DNA of 64,000 nt from Skermanella stibiiresistens SB22 (GTDB lineage: Bacteria > Pseudomonadota > Alphaproteobacteria > Azospirillales > Azospirillaceae): contig NZ_AVFL01000016.1 of assembly GCF_000576635.1 (NCBI RefSeq), positions 62,001 through 126,000 of the forward strand. The letters are read 5' to 3'. The position numbers and the translations under genes are program-made. Positions 53,006-61,564 of the stretch are shown here, piece after piece. The notes under the pieces were generated by a model, which was not told where the DNA came from, made no database searches, and saw only the letters and a list, made by a program, of their open reading frames with translations. Each line of letters starts with the position of its first letter. Positions within the stretch are counted from its first letter, which is position 1.

Positions 53006-54424
53006 ATGGCACGCAACCGGACTTTCAACGAGATCTCCGTCGGAGACACGGCGACGATCCGCAGGGTCTGCACGGCGAACGACCTGGTGATTTTCGCGCA
53101 CGCGTCAGGCAATCGAAATCCTTTGTCCTTGCCGCGCGACCGGGACAACGACGGCGTCACCGATCCGGACACGATCGCCCCCAGCATGTGGGTGGGATCG
53201 CAGATCTCGGCGCTGCTGGGCAATTCGCTGCCGGGTGCCGGCACGCGCTACCGGGGACAGACCCTGGTCTTCCACGAACGGGTCCATGTCGGCGACGAAC
53301 TGGCGATCACCGTGGTCGTGACCGACAAGCGCGAGCCCAACACCATCATCCTGGACTGCAAGCTGTTCAACCAGAAGGGTGAGCTGGTCGCCGAGGGCAT
53401 CGCCGACGTGCTGGCCCCGCCCGAGAGCGTCGACACGCCGGACGCCGACCTGCCAAAGCTGGTGGTGGAGCGGCACGAGAAGTTCACCCGGATGATCAGG
53501 GCGTGCCAGTCGCTGCCGCCACTGGCCACCGCCGTCGTGTTCCCGACCGACCGGACCTCGCTGAGCGGCGCGGTCCTCGCGGCCGAGGCCAACCTGATCG
53601 AGCCGATCCTGATCGGTCCCGGCGACAAGATCCGCGCCCTCGCCAAGGATCTCGGCGTGGACATCTCACGCTTTCCCATCATCGAGATCGCGCGGTCGGA
53701 GGCGGCGGCCATCCACTCGGTCGAACTGGTCCACCAGGGCAAGGTCGGGGCGATCATGAAGGGCAACCTTCACTCCGACGAGCTGCTGCACGAGGTGACC
53801 AAGGCCGGCACCGGGTTGCGCACCGCGCGCAGGATCAGCCATGTCTTCGTGCTGGACGTGCCGGGAATGGATCACCTGCTGCTGATCAGCGACGCCGCCA
53901 TCAACATCCTACCCAACCTGGAGACCAAGGTCGACATCGTCCAGAACGCCATCGACATGGGGCTGGCCCTGGGCATCAGCCAGCCGCGGGTCGGCATCCT
54001 GTCGGCTGTCGAGACGGTCAACCCCAAGATACCCTCGACCTTGGACGCGGCGATCCTGTCCAAGATGGCGGAGCGCGGCCAGATCAAGGGCGGCATCGTT
54101 GACGGCCCGCTGGCGATGGACAACGCCGTCGACCTGGAGGCCGCCCGCACCAAGGGAATAGTCTCGCTGGTGGCGGGGCGGGCGGACGTGCTGATCGTGC
54201 CCAACCTGGAGGCCGGCAACATGCTGGCGAAGGAACTGACCTTCATCGCCCACGCGGACGCCGCCGGGCTGGTGCTCGGCGCGCAGGTTCCGGTGATCCT
54301 CACCAGCAGGGCGGACGACGAGAGATCCAGGCTCGCCTCCTGCGCGCTGGCTCAGCTCCATCAAGTCTTCGCCAAGACCGGCAAGCCGCTGGCTGGCCTC
54401 AACACCCAGGAGGATCGGCGATGA
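53006..54424 (+). CDS. Bifunctional MaoC-like hydratase / phosphate acetyl- or butyryltransferase
   Basis: A 472-residue fusion. Residues about 1-150 form a MaoC hot-dog domain (RTFNEISVGDTATI, then VFHERVHVGDELAITVVV), normally (R)-enoyl-CoA hydratase. Residues about 160-465 form a Pta/Ptb-type transferase (TDRTSLSGAVLAAEANLIEPILIGP, MKGNLHSDELLHEV, ISDAAINILPNLETK, VDGPLAMDNAV), converting acyl-CoA to acyl phosphate. ATG 53006 has AGGGG upstream; GTG 52946 would add 20 residues without a good ribosome-binding site. The stop overlaps ackA by 4 bases. It likely links acyl-CoA pools to acetate and ATP; whether it prefers acetyl or longer chains is open. Confidence 0.9.
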   Translation: MARNRTFNEISVGDTATIRRVCTANDLVIFAHASGNRNPLSLPRDRDNDGVTDPDTIAPSMWVGSQISALLGNSLPGAGTRYRGQTLVFHERVHVGDELAITVVVTDKREPNTIILDCKLFNQKGELVAEGIADVLAPPESVDTPDADLPKLVVERHEKFTRMIRACQSLPPLATAVVFPTDRTSLSGAVLAAEANLIEPILIGPGDKIRALAKDLGVDISRFPIIEIARSEAAAIHSVELVHQGKVGAIMKGNLHSDELLHEVTKAGTGLRTARRISHVFVLDVPGMDHLLLISDAAINILPNLETKVDIVQNAIDMGLALGISQPRVGILSAVETVNPKIPSTLDAAILSKMAERGQIKGGIVDGPLAMDNAVDLEAARTKGIVSLVAGRADVLIVPNLEAGNMLAKELTFIAHADAAGLVLGAQVPVILTSRADDERSRLASCALAQLHQVFAKTGKPLAGLNTQEDRR

Positions 54425-55620
54425 TCGACAGCATCCTCGTCCTCAACGCCGGATCGAGCAGCATCAAGTTCTCGGTCGAGGCGCCCGCCGGTGCCGCCGC
54501 CGTTCGCATGCTGGCGGTCGGCCAGATCGAGGGTATCGGCAACCACGTGCATTTCATCGCCAAGGACGCCGACGGAGCGGTCCTGGCGGAAACACGCTGG
54601 GCCGACGGTGACGGCCCGATGGACCACGACTCGGCATTGCGCGTGATCAGCGAATGGCTCGATGGCTTCCTGGGCGACGCGCGTGTCCTGGCGGTCGGTC
54701 ATCGGGTCGTCCATGGCGGGTTGGATTTCTCCGGCCCGGTGAGGATCGACGCCGCCGTCCGGGCCAAGCTCCAGGAACTTGTCCCCTTGGCGCCGCTTCA
54801 CCAGCCACACAATCTGGCGCCGATCGACGCGGTCGAGGCTCGCTATCCGGGCGTGCTTCAGGTCGCGTGCTTCGACACGTCCTTCCATCGCGGGCATGCC
54901 TTCGCGGCGGAGGCCTTCGCGATACCGTTGAAGTATTACGAACAGGGCATCCGCCGCTACGGCTTCCATGGCCTGTCGTATGAATATGTGGCGCGCCGCC
55001 TGAGGGAGGTGGCACCCGACGTGGCGCTGGGCCGGGTCGTTGTCGCCCATCTTGGCAATGGCGCCAGCATGTGCGGGCTTCGTGAGGGCAAAAGCGTCGA
55101 GAGCAGCATGGGTTTCACGGCGCTCGATGGCCTCGCCATGGGCACCCGAAGCGGCCAGATCGATCCCGGCGTCCTGCTTCACCTGATCGGCGCGGCCGGA
55201 ATGACGGTTCCGGAAGTCACCCGCATGCTCTACCACGACTCGGGGTTGAAGGGTCTTTCGGGCATCAGTTCGGATATGCGGGACTTGGAGCGAAGCGACG
55301 ATCCGCGCGCCGTCAGGGCGATCGACTACTTCATCCACGCGATCCAGCGCCAGCTGGGATCGCTGGTGGCCTCGGTCGGCGGTCTGGACGCGCTGGTCTT
55401 CACGGCCGGCATCGGCGAGAACTCGGCCATGGTCAGGCGCCGGGTGTGCGAGAAGATGGGCTGGCTCGGCATCGTCCTGGACCCCGCCGCCAACGAGGCC
55501 AACGCCGGCGTGATCTCCGCGCCGGGGTCGCCGGTGAAGGTCCTCGTCGTCAGGACCAGCGAGGAGACCATGATCGGCCTCCACGTGCTGGAGGCGCTGG
55601 CGGAACAGGCGGTCGCCTGA
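54421..55620 (+). CDS. ackA: Acetate kinase
   Basis: A 399-residue ASKHA-fold kinase that converts acetyl phosphate and ADP to acetate and ATP. Landmarks are VLNAGSSSIKFSV at the start, GHRVVHGG, ACFDTSFHRG, the RYGFHGLSYEYVARRL segment, HLGNGASMCGLREGKSVESSMGF and FTAGIGENSAMVRRRV. The ATG overlaps the MaoC-Pta stop (ATGA). Together the two genes form an acyl-CoA to acid pathway giving substrate-level ATP, or the reverse for acetate uptake. Confidence 0.97.
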   Translation: MIDSILVLNAGSSSIKFSVEAPAGAAAVRMLAVGQIEGIGNHVHFIAKDADGAVLAETRWADGDGPMDHDSALRVISEWLDGFLGDARVLAVGHRVVHGGLDFSGPVRIDAAVRAKLQELVPLAPLHQPHNLAPIDAVEARYPGVLQVACFDTSFHRGHAFAAEAFAIPLKYYEQGIRRYGFHGLSYEYVARRLREVAPDVALGRVVVAHLGNGASMCGLREGKSVESSMGFTALDGLAMGTRSGQIDPGVLLHLIGAAGMTVPEVTRMLYHDSGLKGLSGISSDMRDLERSDDPRAVRAIDYFIHAIQRQLGSLVASVGGLDALVFTAGIGENSAMVRRRVCEKMGWLGIVLDPAANEANAGVISAPGSPVKVLVVRTSEETMIGLHVLEALAEQAVA

Positions 55621-55671
55621 CGCCATTCCCCGCCACCGGCCTCCAGCGGCGCTCCCGCGAACGGGACTTGG

Positions 55672-55959
55672 TCAGTTCAACATGCCCTCGCCCGGGATGC
55701 TGCCCGGGCGGGTCATGTCGCCGCTCGACGGGCTGGTCGTGGCTCCCCGCTCGGCATCGTCGACACCGCTTCCGGAACTGGGGCCGGTACCGGGGGCACC
55801 GGTCGCGGGACCGTAGCTACCCCGGCTGCCCAGGGTCGAACCGCCCGACGTGGTCGACCTGCCGTCCGGCATGGTGTTGTTTCCCGGTCCGGTCAGGTTC
55901 TCGCACGCCGATGTCGCGAGCAGGGCTAGGCCGAGGGCCGCCATGGCTAATCGTGTCAT
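55672..55959 (-). CDS. Small Gly/Ser/Thr-rich lipoprotein
   Basis: A 95-residue product with an N-terminal signal and lipobox ATSAC (cysteine near residue 19), followed by a low-complexity Gly/Ser/Thr/Pro region and ending PGEGMLN. No known domain is seen. GGAGAACG lies before the ATG at 55959. It converges with ackA and diverges from the surface lipoprotein at 56171. It is probably a short envelope lipoprotein; function unknown. Confidence 0.65.
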   Translation of the reverse strand: MTRLAMAALGLALLATSACENLTGPGNNTMPDGRSTTSGGSTLGSRGSYGPATGAPGTGPSSGSGVDDAERGATTSPSSGDMTRPGSIPGEGMLN

Positions 55960-56170
55960 ATCGTTCTCCGAGGTTCGGTGGACGCTGGCGGAGGCTTGAT
56001 GCCCCGGTTCACGCCACCCTAACTTGGTAAACACCCAGAGACGGCTTCCGTCCCAATCGGTGGGGCGATGGAGGGAATTGAACCGGGAACAATCGCATGC
56101 ACATGACGTTGGGCCATGGCTTGGACGGGCCATGACGCCCACCACCCAGACATCCCGGAAGGATGCGGTC

Positions 56171-56638
56171 ATGATCATGCGCAAAACAACCATCGCGGCG
56201 GTCGCCGCCCTTTCCCTTGGCCTTGGCGCCTGCGAGGGAATGAACACCGGTCAGACGGTCGGAACCCTCGGGGGAGCGGCCGGCGGCGCGCTGCTCGGCT
56301 CGCAAATCGGCGGCGGGACCGGGCAGCTGGCGGCGACCGCGATCGGAACCCTGGTCGGAGCCCTGGCGGGTCGGGAACTGGGTGGCCGCCTGCAAGGCAA
56401 CGATCGGGATACGGCTGTCCAGGCGGAACAGAGGGCCGTCTCCCAGAACGAGCCGATCCAGTGGTCGAACACCAACACCGGCAATCGGGGTACGATCGAG
56501 CCGATCCGGACCTATCAGAATGAAACCGGCCGAACCTGCCGGGAATATCAGCACACCGTCTATATCGGCGGTCAGCCGGAGCGGGCCAGCGGTACCGCTT
56601 GCCAACAACCCGACGGGTCATGGCGGATCGTGAGCTGA
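56171..56638 (+). CDS. 17 kDa surface-antigen-like lipoprotein with glycine zipper
   Basis: A 155-residue lipoprotein (lipobox LGLGAC, cysteine at about residue 21). The region with GTLGGAAGGALLGSQIGGG and ATAIGTLVGALAGRELG is a glycine-zipper 2TM segment as in Rickettsia 17 kDa antigen and SlyB-like proteins. The C-terminal part (about 95-155) with TYQNETGRTCREYQHTVYIGG and ASGTACQQPDGSWRIVS belongs to the RT0821/Lpp0805 surface-protein family. It likely sits in the outer membrane. ATG 56171 has AAGGATG upstream. The next gene follows after 15 bases. Confidence 0.85.
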   Translation: MIMRKTTIAAVAALSLGLGACEGMNTGQTVGTLGGAAGGALLGSQIGGGTGQLAATAIGTLVGALAGRELGGRLQGNDRDTAVQAEQRAVSQNEPIQWSNTNTGNRGTIEPIRTYQNETGRTCREYQHTVYIGGQPERASGTACQQPDGSWRIVS

Positions 56639-56653
56639 GCGCGCGACGCTCCC

Positions 56654-57235
56654 ATGTCCGTGTTTCCCCTGCCCGTCCTGCTGGCGCTCGCCCTGACGAC
56701 GGCGGATGCCGGTGCCACCACCCGCTACGAGGACGGGCTCGCGGCGTTCAACCGGGGAGATCCCGTGACGGCGGCGCGAGTGTTCGAACCGCTCGCGCGC
56801 GCCGGTGATCCCGACGCCGAATATTGGCTCGGCAGGATCTTCGCCGATGGCCGTGGCCGGCCGGCGGATTTGGTGGTGGCCTATGGTTGGTTCGACCGGG
56901 CCGCCGCCCGGGGCCACCAGGACGCGGAGGGCGAGCGGGCGAGGCTGGCGAAGATCCTGACCACCGCCCAGATCGCCGAGGCCCGGCGGCTGACCGCAAC
57001 CGCGGCCGAGCCGACGCTGGGCAAAAGGCCCGATTTGATCACCGGAGTACAGATCGAGCTGGAGCGGCTCGGTTACGACCCCGGCCCGGCCGACGGGGTT
57101 TCCGGAGCGCGGACGCGGGACGCGATCGAACGTTTTCAACGCGACGCGGCGATCGAGATCACGGGGGCCGCGTCGCCGGACCTTCTGGAGCGCCTGCGTG
57201 TCCAAGCCGCGCGCACGAAAAAGGGCGGTGGATGA
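56654..57235 (+). CDS. Sel1-like and peptidoglycan-binding domain protein
   Basis: A 193-residue exported protein with a signal peptide (about 1-20). A Sel1/TPR-like pair covers about 28-95 (AARVFEPLARAGDPDAEYWLGRIFADGRG, WFDRAAARGHQDAE), and a C-terminal PG_binding_1 domain runs about 125-185 (ITGVQIELERLGYDPGPADGVSGARTRDAIERFQ). It probably binds cell-wall peptides in the periplasm. It is coupled in position to the surface lipoprotein gene. Its stop lies inside the loop of the following terminator. The ribosome-binding site is weak. Confidence 0.82.
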   Translation: MSVFPLPVLLALALTTADAGATTRYEDGLAAFNRGDPVTAARVFEPLARAGDPDAEYWLGRIFADGRGRPADLVVAYGWFDRAAARGHQDAEGERARLAKILTTAQIAEARRLTATAAEPTLGKRPDLITGVQIELERLGYDPGPADGVSGARTRDAIERFQRDAAIEITGAASPDLLERLRVQAARTKKGGG

Positions 57236-57249
57236 ACCACCGCCCTTTT
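57219..57249 (+). terminator. Intrinsic terminator overlapping the stop codon
   Basis: A stem GGGCGGTGG/CCACCGCCC extended by AAAA/TTTT, with a 5-base ATGAA loop that contains the TGA stop of the preceding gene, then a T tract. It is a good rho-independent terminator. Confidence 0.9.
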
Positions 57250-57273
57250 CCTTATCCTTGATCCCTTTCCGGT

Positions 57274-57300
57274 GAGGGACCCGGACCAGCCGGGTCCCTC
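57274..57300. terminator. Hairpin at the porin 3' end
   Basis: A perfect 11-base stem (GAGGGACCCGG/CCGGGTCCCTC) with an ACCAG loop, six bases after the porin stop. It has no T tract on either strand, so it is probably a transcript-end stabiliser rather than a full terminator, or it acts together with the neighbouring hairpin. Confidence 0.65.
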
Positions 57301-57306
57301 GTCGGA

Positions 57307-58464
57307 TTAGAAGTTCAGGCGGGTGCTGAGCACGGCGACGTAGCCTTCGTTGTCAGCGGTGCCGGTGGTGGTGCCGGCGGCGTTGACGTTGCTCAGTTCC
57401 TCGTCGACGAACATCAGGTCGGCCTGGACCACGAAGCCCGGAGCGAGGGTGTAGGCGACACCGCCGCCGTAGGTCTTGTAGTCGCTGGCGTAGGTGGCCG
57501 GGATGCCGGTCGTGACGTTCGGGCCGCCCTTGTAGCCTTCCGCGTCGGCATAGGTCAGGCCGACGGCGAACGGACCAGCCGTGTAGCTGGCACCGACGTG
57601 CCAAGCCTTGCTGTCCTCGGAGCTGCCGGGAGCGCCGGAAACACCGTTGTAGTCATCGCCGTCGTAGTAGCCGCCGCCGAACTTGAAGCCGGCGTAGCCG
57701 ACCTGGGCGCCAGCCTGCCAAGCGAAGAAGTCCTCGAGCTGCGGACCACCGATGGTGCCGAGGTCCTGGCCGGTCGCCGTCGTGCCGGTGGCGCCCAGGG
57801 CGAGCGAGAAGCCCGAGAAGCTGCCGGTGTAGTTGGCGCCGAACTCCCAGAAGTCCTTGTAGCCGCCAACGGTCTTGAAGCCGACGACGCTCTGGGCGCT
57901 GTCACCGCTGTTGCCGCTCTGCGTGGCATAGCTGACACCAGCCTGCACGCCAGCGAAGCGCGGGGTCAGGTACATGACCTTGGTCGCGTCGCTGCTGTCC
58001 GGAACCTTGACGAGGCTGCCGCCCGGAACGTTGCCGAACGAGAAGCCGCCCGAGCTCACCGCCAGGAAGTCGTAGGCGTCGCCGTCGATCTGCTCGATGC
58101 CGACCAGCGGAGCGTAGATCGCCAGGGTGTCGGCGGCGCCGTCGAAGTCGCCCAACTCGATACGGCCCCAGGTGCCGCCCAAGTAGACCGACGCCTCGTC
58201 GGTGCCGACCGAGGAGGTCGAACCGTTCTGCAGCTCGATCTTGGCACCATAGAGCAGGCCATTGTCGGCCTTGCCGTCGGCGCGGACGACGATTTCCGTC
58301 TCGATCTGGAATTCGCGGCTGGTGCGGTTGCCGACATCGTCATCGTAGTAGGCACCGAAGAACTCGGTGTAGCCACCCAAGGACACGGTGATCTGCGCTT
58401 GAGCGGCCTGTGCGTACAGAGCGGCGGCGGCGATCGCGGTGGTCCCCAAAAGGATCTTTTTCAT
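57307..58464 (-). CDS. General porin (trimeric beta-barrel outer-membrane protein)
   Basis: A 385-residue outer-membrane porin. The signal peptide (about 1-23, KKILLGTTAIAAAALYAQAAQA) is followed by a beta-rich, Gly/Tyr/Asp-rich chain starting ITVSLGGYTEFFGAYYDD, with the loop-3-like YLGGTWGRIELGDFDGAAD and a terminal phenylalanine (STRLNF) recognised by the BAM machinery. It allows diffusion of small solutes. AGGGG lies 8 bases before the ATG. The long region upstream (58465-58873) probably carries a regulated strong promoter. Confidence 0.92.
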   Translation of the reverse strand: MKKILLGTTAIAAAALYAQAAQAQITVSLGGYTEFFGAYYDDDVGNRTSREFQIETEIVVRADGKADNGLLYGAKIELQNGSTSSVGTDEASVYLGGTWGRIELGDFDGAADTLAIYAPLVGIEQIDGDAYDFLAVSSGGFSFGNVPGGSLVKVPDSSDATKVMYLTPRFAGVQAGVSYATQSGNSGDSAQSVVGFKTVGGYKDFWEFGANYTGSFSGFSLALGATGTTATGQDLGTIGGPQLEDFFAWQAGAQVGYAGFKFGGGYYDGDDYNGVSGAPGSSEDSKAWHVGASYTAGPFAVGLTYADAEGYKGGPNVTTGIPATYASDYKTYGGGVAYTLAPGFVVQADLMFVDEELSNVNAAGTTTGTADNEGYVAVLSTRLNF

Positions 58465-58873
58465 TTAAGCTACCCCTATCGAGTATTTAATCAACCGACG
58501 CAGCCACGATCTTGTCGTCCCCGCTGTCGTCTTGGACGTATAGATACCTGAATGCCGACGAAGCTGAAGTTCTTTCTGCCTCATGGTGTGAGCTTTGGGC
58601 ACATATGTGTTTCATCGGTAACATCATCCAATACGCCTATAACTACCACTTTTGTGCAACTACTTGTTCGATGCTGGATGATGAACCGATGACTGAAACC
58701 TGCTTTTGCCCTGATGATTGGTGGCACGTCCCGTAAGCTGTCGTTGACACCGAACGTCATAACCACAGCTGAAACTTCGACGGACACCGAACACCCAGGG
58801 AGGTCGCCTGGCGGCCTCGGATGACATATAAAACGCGGCCCGTCCCGCCCCGCGGCCGCGTCCAGGATGCCTT
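58465..58873. other. Porin/antiporter divergent promoter region, no gene seen
   Basis: About 410 bases with an AT-richer centre (58580-58720) between divergent genes. One plus-strand open frame at 58512-58736 exists, but it has no ribosome-binding site, is unusually Cys/Trp-rich and looks spurious. The region likely carries the porin promoter and leader; I could not assign promoter elements. Confidence 0.6.
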
Positions 58874-60748
58874 ATGGAACTGATCAACCTAATCATTCTC
58901 GTCGCGGCCATACTGCTCCTGGTCAGTATCTTCACGAGCCTGATCTCCTTCCGCATCGGCGCGCCGCTGCTCCTGATCTTCCTGGGGGTTGGGTTGGCCG
59001 CGGGCGAGGAGGGCATAGGCGGGATCGCCTTCGACAACACGCCGGCGGCGTTCCTGATCGGCAGCGTGGCGCTCGCCATCATCCTGTTCGACAGCGGTTT
59101 CGACACCCGCTTCTCCAGCTACAGGGCGGCGGCGTGGCCCGCCTTGACGGTGGCGACGCTGGGAGTCGTCATCACGACGTCGCTGGTGGGAGTCGCGGCA
59201 CGCTACGCTCTGGGGCTGTCCTGGCTGGAGGCCTTGCTGGTTGGCGCGATCGTCAGTTCCACCGACGCGGCCGCGGTCTTCTTCCTGTTGCGGGTCGGCG
59301 GAATCACCTTGCGCGACCGCGTGCGATCGACCTTGGAGATCGAATCGGGGACCAACGATCCGATGTCGATCTTCCTGACGATCTCGCTGGTCGAGTTGAT
59401 CGCGTCTGGCGGAACCGGATCTCCTTGGCACTTGGCGCTGTTGTTCATTTGGCAGATCGGCGGCGGCCTCCTGTTCGGCGTGGCGGGCGGCGGCATTCTG
59501 ATCCTTACGATCAACAGGATCAGGCTGGAGCCGGGCCTCTACCCCGTCGTCTCGATCTCGCTGGCGCTGTTCATCTTCGCCCTGGCCGCCACGCTGGGCG
59601 GCAGCGGTTTTCTGGCGGTCTATGTCGCCGGCCTGATCGCGGGCAACGCCAAGCTGCGGGGCGGCCAGAGCCTCCGGCGTTTCCACACCGGCATCACCTG
59701 GCTGAGCCAGATCGTCATGTTCGTGATGCTGGGATTGCTGGCGACCCCGTCGCGTTTCCTCGATCTGTTCGTGCCTGCGGCGCTGCTGGCGCTGGTGCTG
59801 ATCCTGGTGGCGCGGCCCTTGGCGATCTGGCTGTGCCTGGCGCCGTTTCGGTTCACCGCCAACGAGACGACCTTCATCGCATGGGTCGGCCTACGGGGCG
59901 CCGTGTCGATCCTGCTCGCGATCGTGCCGACCCTATTCGATCTGCCCAATGGCCAACTCTACTTCAACATCGCCTTCCTGATCGTGCTGATGTCGCTGCT
60001 GGTCCAGGGTTGGACGATCCGGCCACTGGCGCACTGGCTGAAGTTGATCGTGCCGCCCCGAATCGGACCGGTGGACAGGGTGGAGTTGGAACTGCCGGGT
60101 CAAGCCGACTACGAGCTGGTCGCCTACACGATCCGCGAACACAGTCCGGTCGTCAGCGGCCATCGGCTGCCGCGCTGGGCCAGGCCGTCGCTGATCATCC
60201 GGGACGGGCACGTGCAGACGGTCCACAGCGTCCGGCAACTCCAGGCTGGCGATCTGGTGTATCTGTTCACGGCACCGTCGCGGGTGGCCCTGCTCGACCG
60301 CCTATTCGGCGAGACGCGCGAACTGGTCGAGGACGACCGGCAGTTCTTCGGTGACCTGACCTTGAAGGCGGACATCACGGTGGGGGCGCTAGCCGAGCTT
60401 TACGGCTTGCCACTGTCGGTGCGGAACGCGCGCCTGACGCTGGCCGACTTGTTCCGGCAGGAGTTCCGCGATGCGGTCGAGGTCGGCGACCGCCTGAGGA
60501 TGGGCGCCGTCGAACTGATCGCGCGCGACATGGAGGATGGCGAACTGCTGACGGTCGGCTTGGCGTTGGAACCCGCGACACCGGCGGCGGGGTTCCGCAT
60601 CCCGGTCATCCCGAGGCCGAGCGACTTGATCCAGGCGATCAAGGCATCGCGCAGCCGCTTCCAATTCCGGCTTTGGCAGCGCCGCCAGCGCCGCGCCGAC
60701 CGAATCGCCCGCCGTCAGTTGGAGGCGGATGCGAAGAAACGGGAGTGA
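58874..60748 (+). CDS. CPA1-type K+/H+ antiporter, NhaP2/CvrA-like
   Basis: A 624-residue antiporter. The membrane part (about 1-390) shows the CPA1 pattern with GEEGIGGIAFDN, IILFDSGFDTRF, IVSSTDAAAVFFLL and ESGTNDPMSIFLTI, including the paired Asp ion-binding site. A TrkA-C domain (about 400-480; RLPRWARPSLIIRDGHVQ) and a CorC/HlyC-like C-terminal domain (about 510-600) follow, as in NhaP2/CvrA. It exports K+ in exchange for H+ and helps cells adapt to osmotic change. The ATG has AGGATG upstream. A second ion antiporter in this window is the CPA2 gene at 44503. Confidence 0.92.
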   Translation: MELINLIILVAAILLLVSIFTSLISFRIGAPLLLIFLGVGLAAGEEGIGGIAFDNTPAAFLIGSVALAIILFDSGFDTRFSSYRAAAWPALTVATLGVVITTSLVGVAARYALGLSWLEALLVGAIVSSTDAAAVFFLLRVGGITLRDRVRSTLEIESGTNDPMSIFLTISLVELIASGGTGSPWHLALLFIWQIGGGLLFGVAGGGILILTINRIRLEPGLYPVVSISLALFIFALAATLGGSGFLAVYVAGLIAGNAKLRGGQSLRRFHTGITWLSQIVMFVMLGLLATPSRFLDLFVPAALLALVLILVARPLAIWLCLAPFRFTANETTFIAWVGLRGAVSILLAIVPTLFDLPNGQLYFNIAFLIVLMSLLVQGWTIRPLAHWLKLIVPPRIGPVDRVELELPGQADYELVAYTIREHSPVVSGHRLPRWARPSLIIRDGHVQTVHSVRQLQAGDLVYLFTAPSRVALLDRLFGETRELVEDDRQFFGDLTLKADITVGALAELYGLPLSVRNARLTLADLFRQEFRDAVEVGDRLRMGAVELIARDMEDGELLTVGLALEPATPAAGFRIPVIPRPSDLIQAIKASRSRFQFRLWQRRQRRADRIARRQLEADAKKRE

Positions 60749-60832
60749 TCGGCCGGCAACGGATGGGCTTCGCAATGGTTTGTTACCGCGACCGCAAAAA
60801 TCCGCGGGTTGAGACAATGGCAGGTTGGAATA

Positions 60833-61465
60833 ATGATTGACTGGATCACCGGTCTGATGAACTCGCTGGGCTACGCCGGCATCGCCCTGCTGATGTTCCT
60901 GGAGAACGTCTTCCCACCGATCCCCTCGGAGGCGGTGATGCCCCTGGCCGGCTTCACGGCGGCGGAGGGTCCCCTGACGCTGATCGGCGTCATCATCGCG
61001 GGCACGGTGGGATCCCTGCTGGGCGCCCTGCCCTGGTACTACGCGGGCAGGATCTATGGCGCCAACCGGATGCGCCAACTGGCCGACAAATACGGCCGCT
61101 GGATCACCGTGTCCCCCGAGGACATCGACCGCGCGACCCATTGGTTCGAACGGCACGGCCGGTCGGCGGTCCTGATCGGGCGCCTGGTGCCGGCGGTGCG
61201 GACCCTGATCTCGGTTCCCGCCGGCATCAGCGGCATGTCCCTGTTCCCCTTCCTTCTCTATTCGACGATCGGAACAGTTGTGTGGACCACGGCGCTGGCG
61301 CTGTGCGGCTATTGGCTCCGCGAGCAGTGGCAGGTCGTCGAAGCCTATATCGGACCGATCAGCACGATCATCGTCGCGGCCCTGGTCGTGTGGTTCGCTA
61401 TGCGCGTCGTCCGGCAATGGAAGGACCGGCGTGGCGAGGAAGCCGCACGTCAGGAAGGAGAATAA
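60833..61465 (+). CDS. DedA family inner-membrane protein
   Basis: A 210-residue DedA/SNARE-associated protein. The re-entrant and membrane segments are visible: FLENVFPPIPSEAVMPLAGF, GSLLGALPWYYAGRIYGANR, RLVPAVRTLISVPAGISGMS and a final helix. The F-P-P-I-P-S-E and R-x-V-P-x-x-R motifs are conserved in members that act in membrane phospholipid or lipid-carrier flipping and proton-motive-force maintenance. ATG 60833 has GGAA a few bases upstream; an earlier ATG at 60809 is less likely. Confidence 0.9.
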   Translation: MIDWITGLMNSLGYAGIALLMFLENVFPPIPSEAVMPLAGFTAAEGPLTLIGVIIAGTVGSLLGALPWYYAGRIYGANRMRQLADKYGRWITVSPEDIDRATHWFERHGRSAVLIGRLVPAVRTLISVPAGISGMSLFPFLLYSTIGTVVWTTALALCGYWLREQWQVVEAYIGPISTIIVAALVVWFAMRVVRQWKDRRGEEAARQEGE

Positions 61466-61564
61466 CGCGCGGCCCGAAGGCGCCATTGCACCGTCCACCC
61501 CGTTCCTTTAAAAGCTCGCCGAACCTTTGTTAACCATAAGTTGCGACTGTTTTTGGAGGCGACA

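Noticed and set aside
58512-58736. Possible 74-residue Cys/Trp-rich protein in the porin upstream region
   Set aside because: No ribosome-binding site, unusual composition, and it lies in what looks like a long promoter/leader region.
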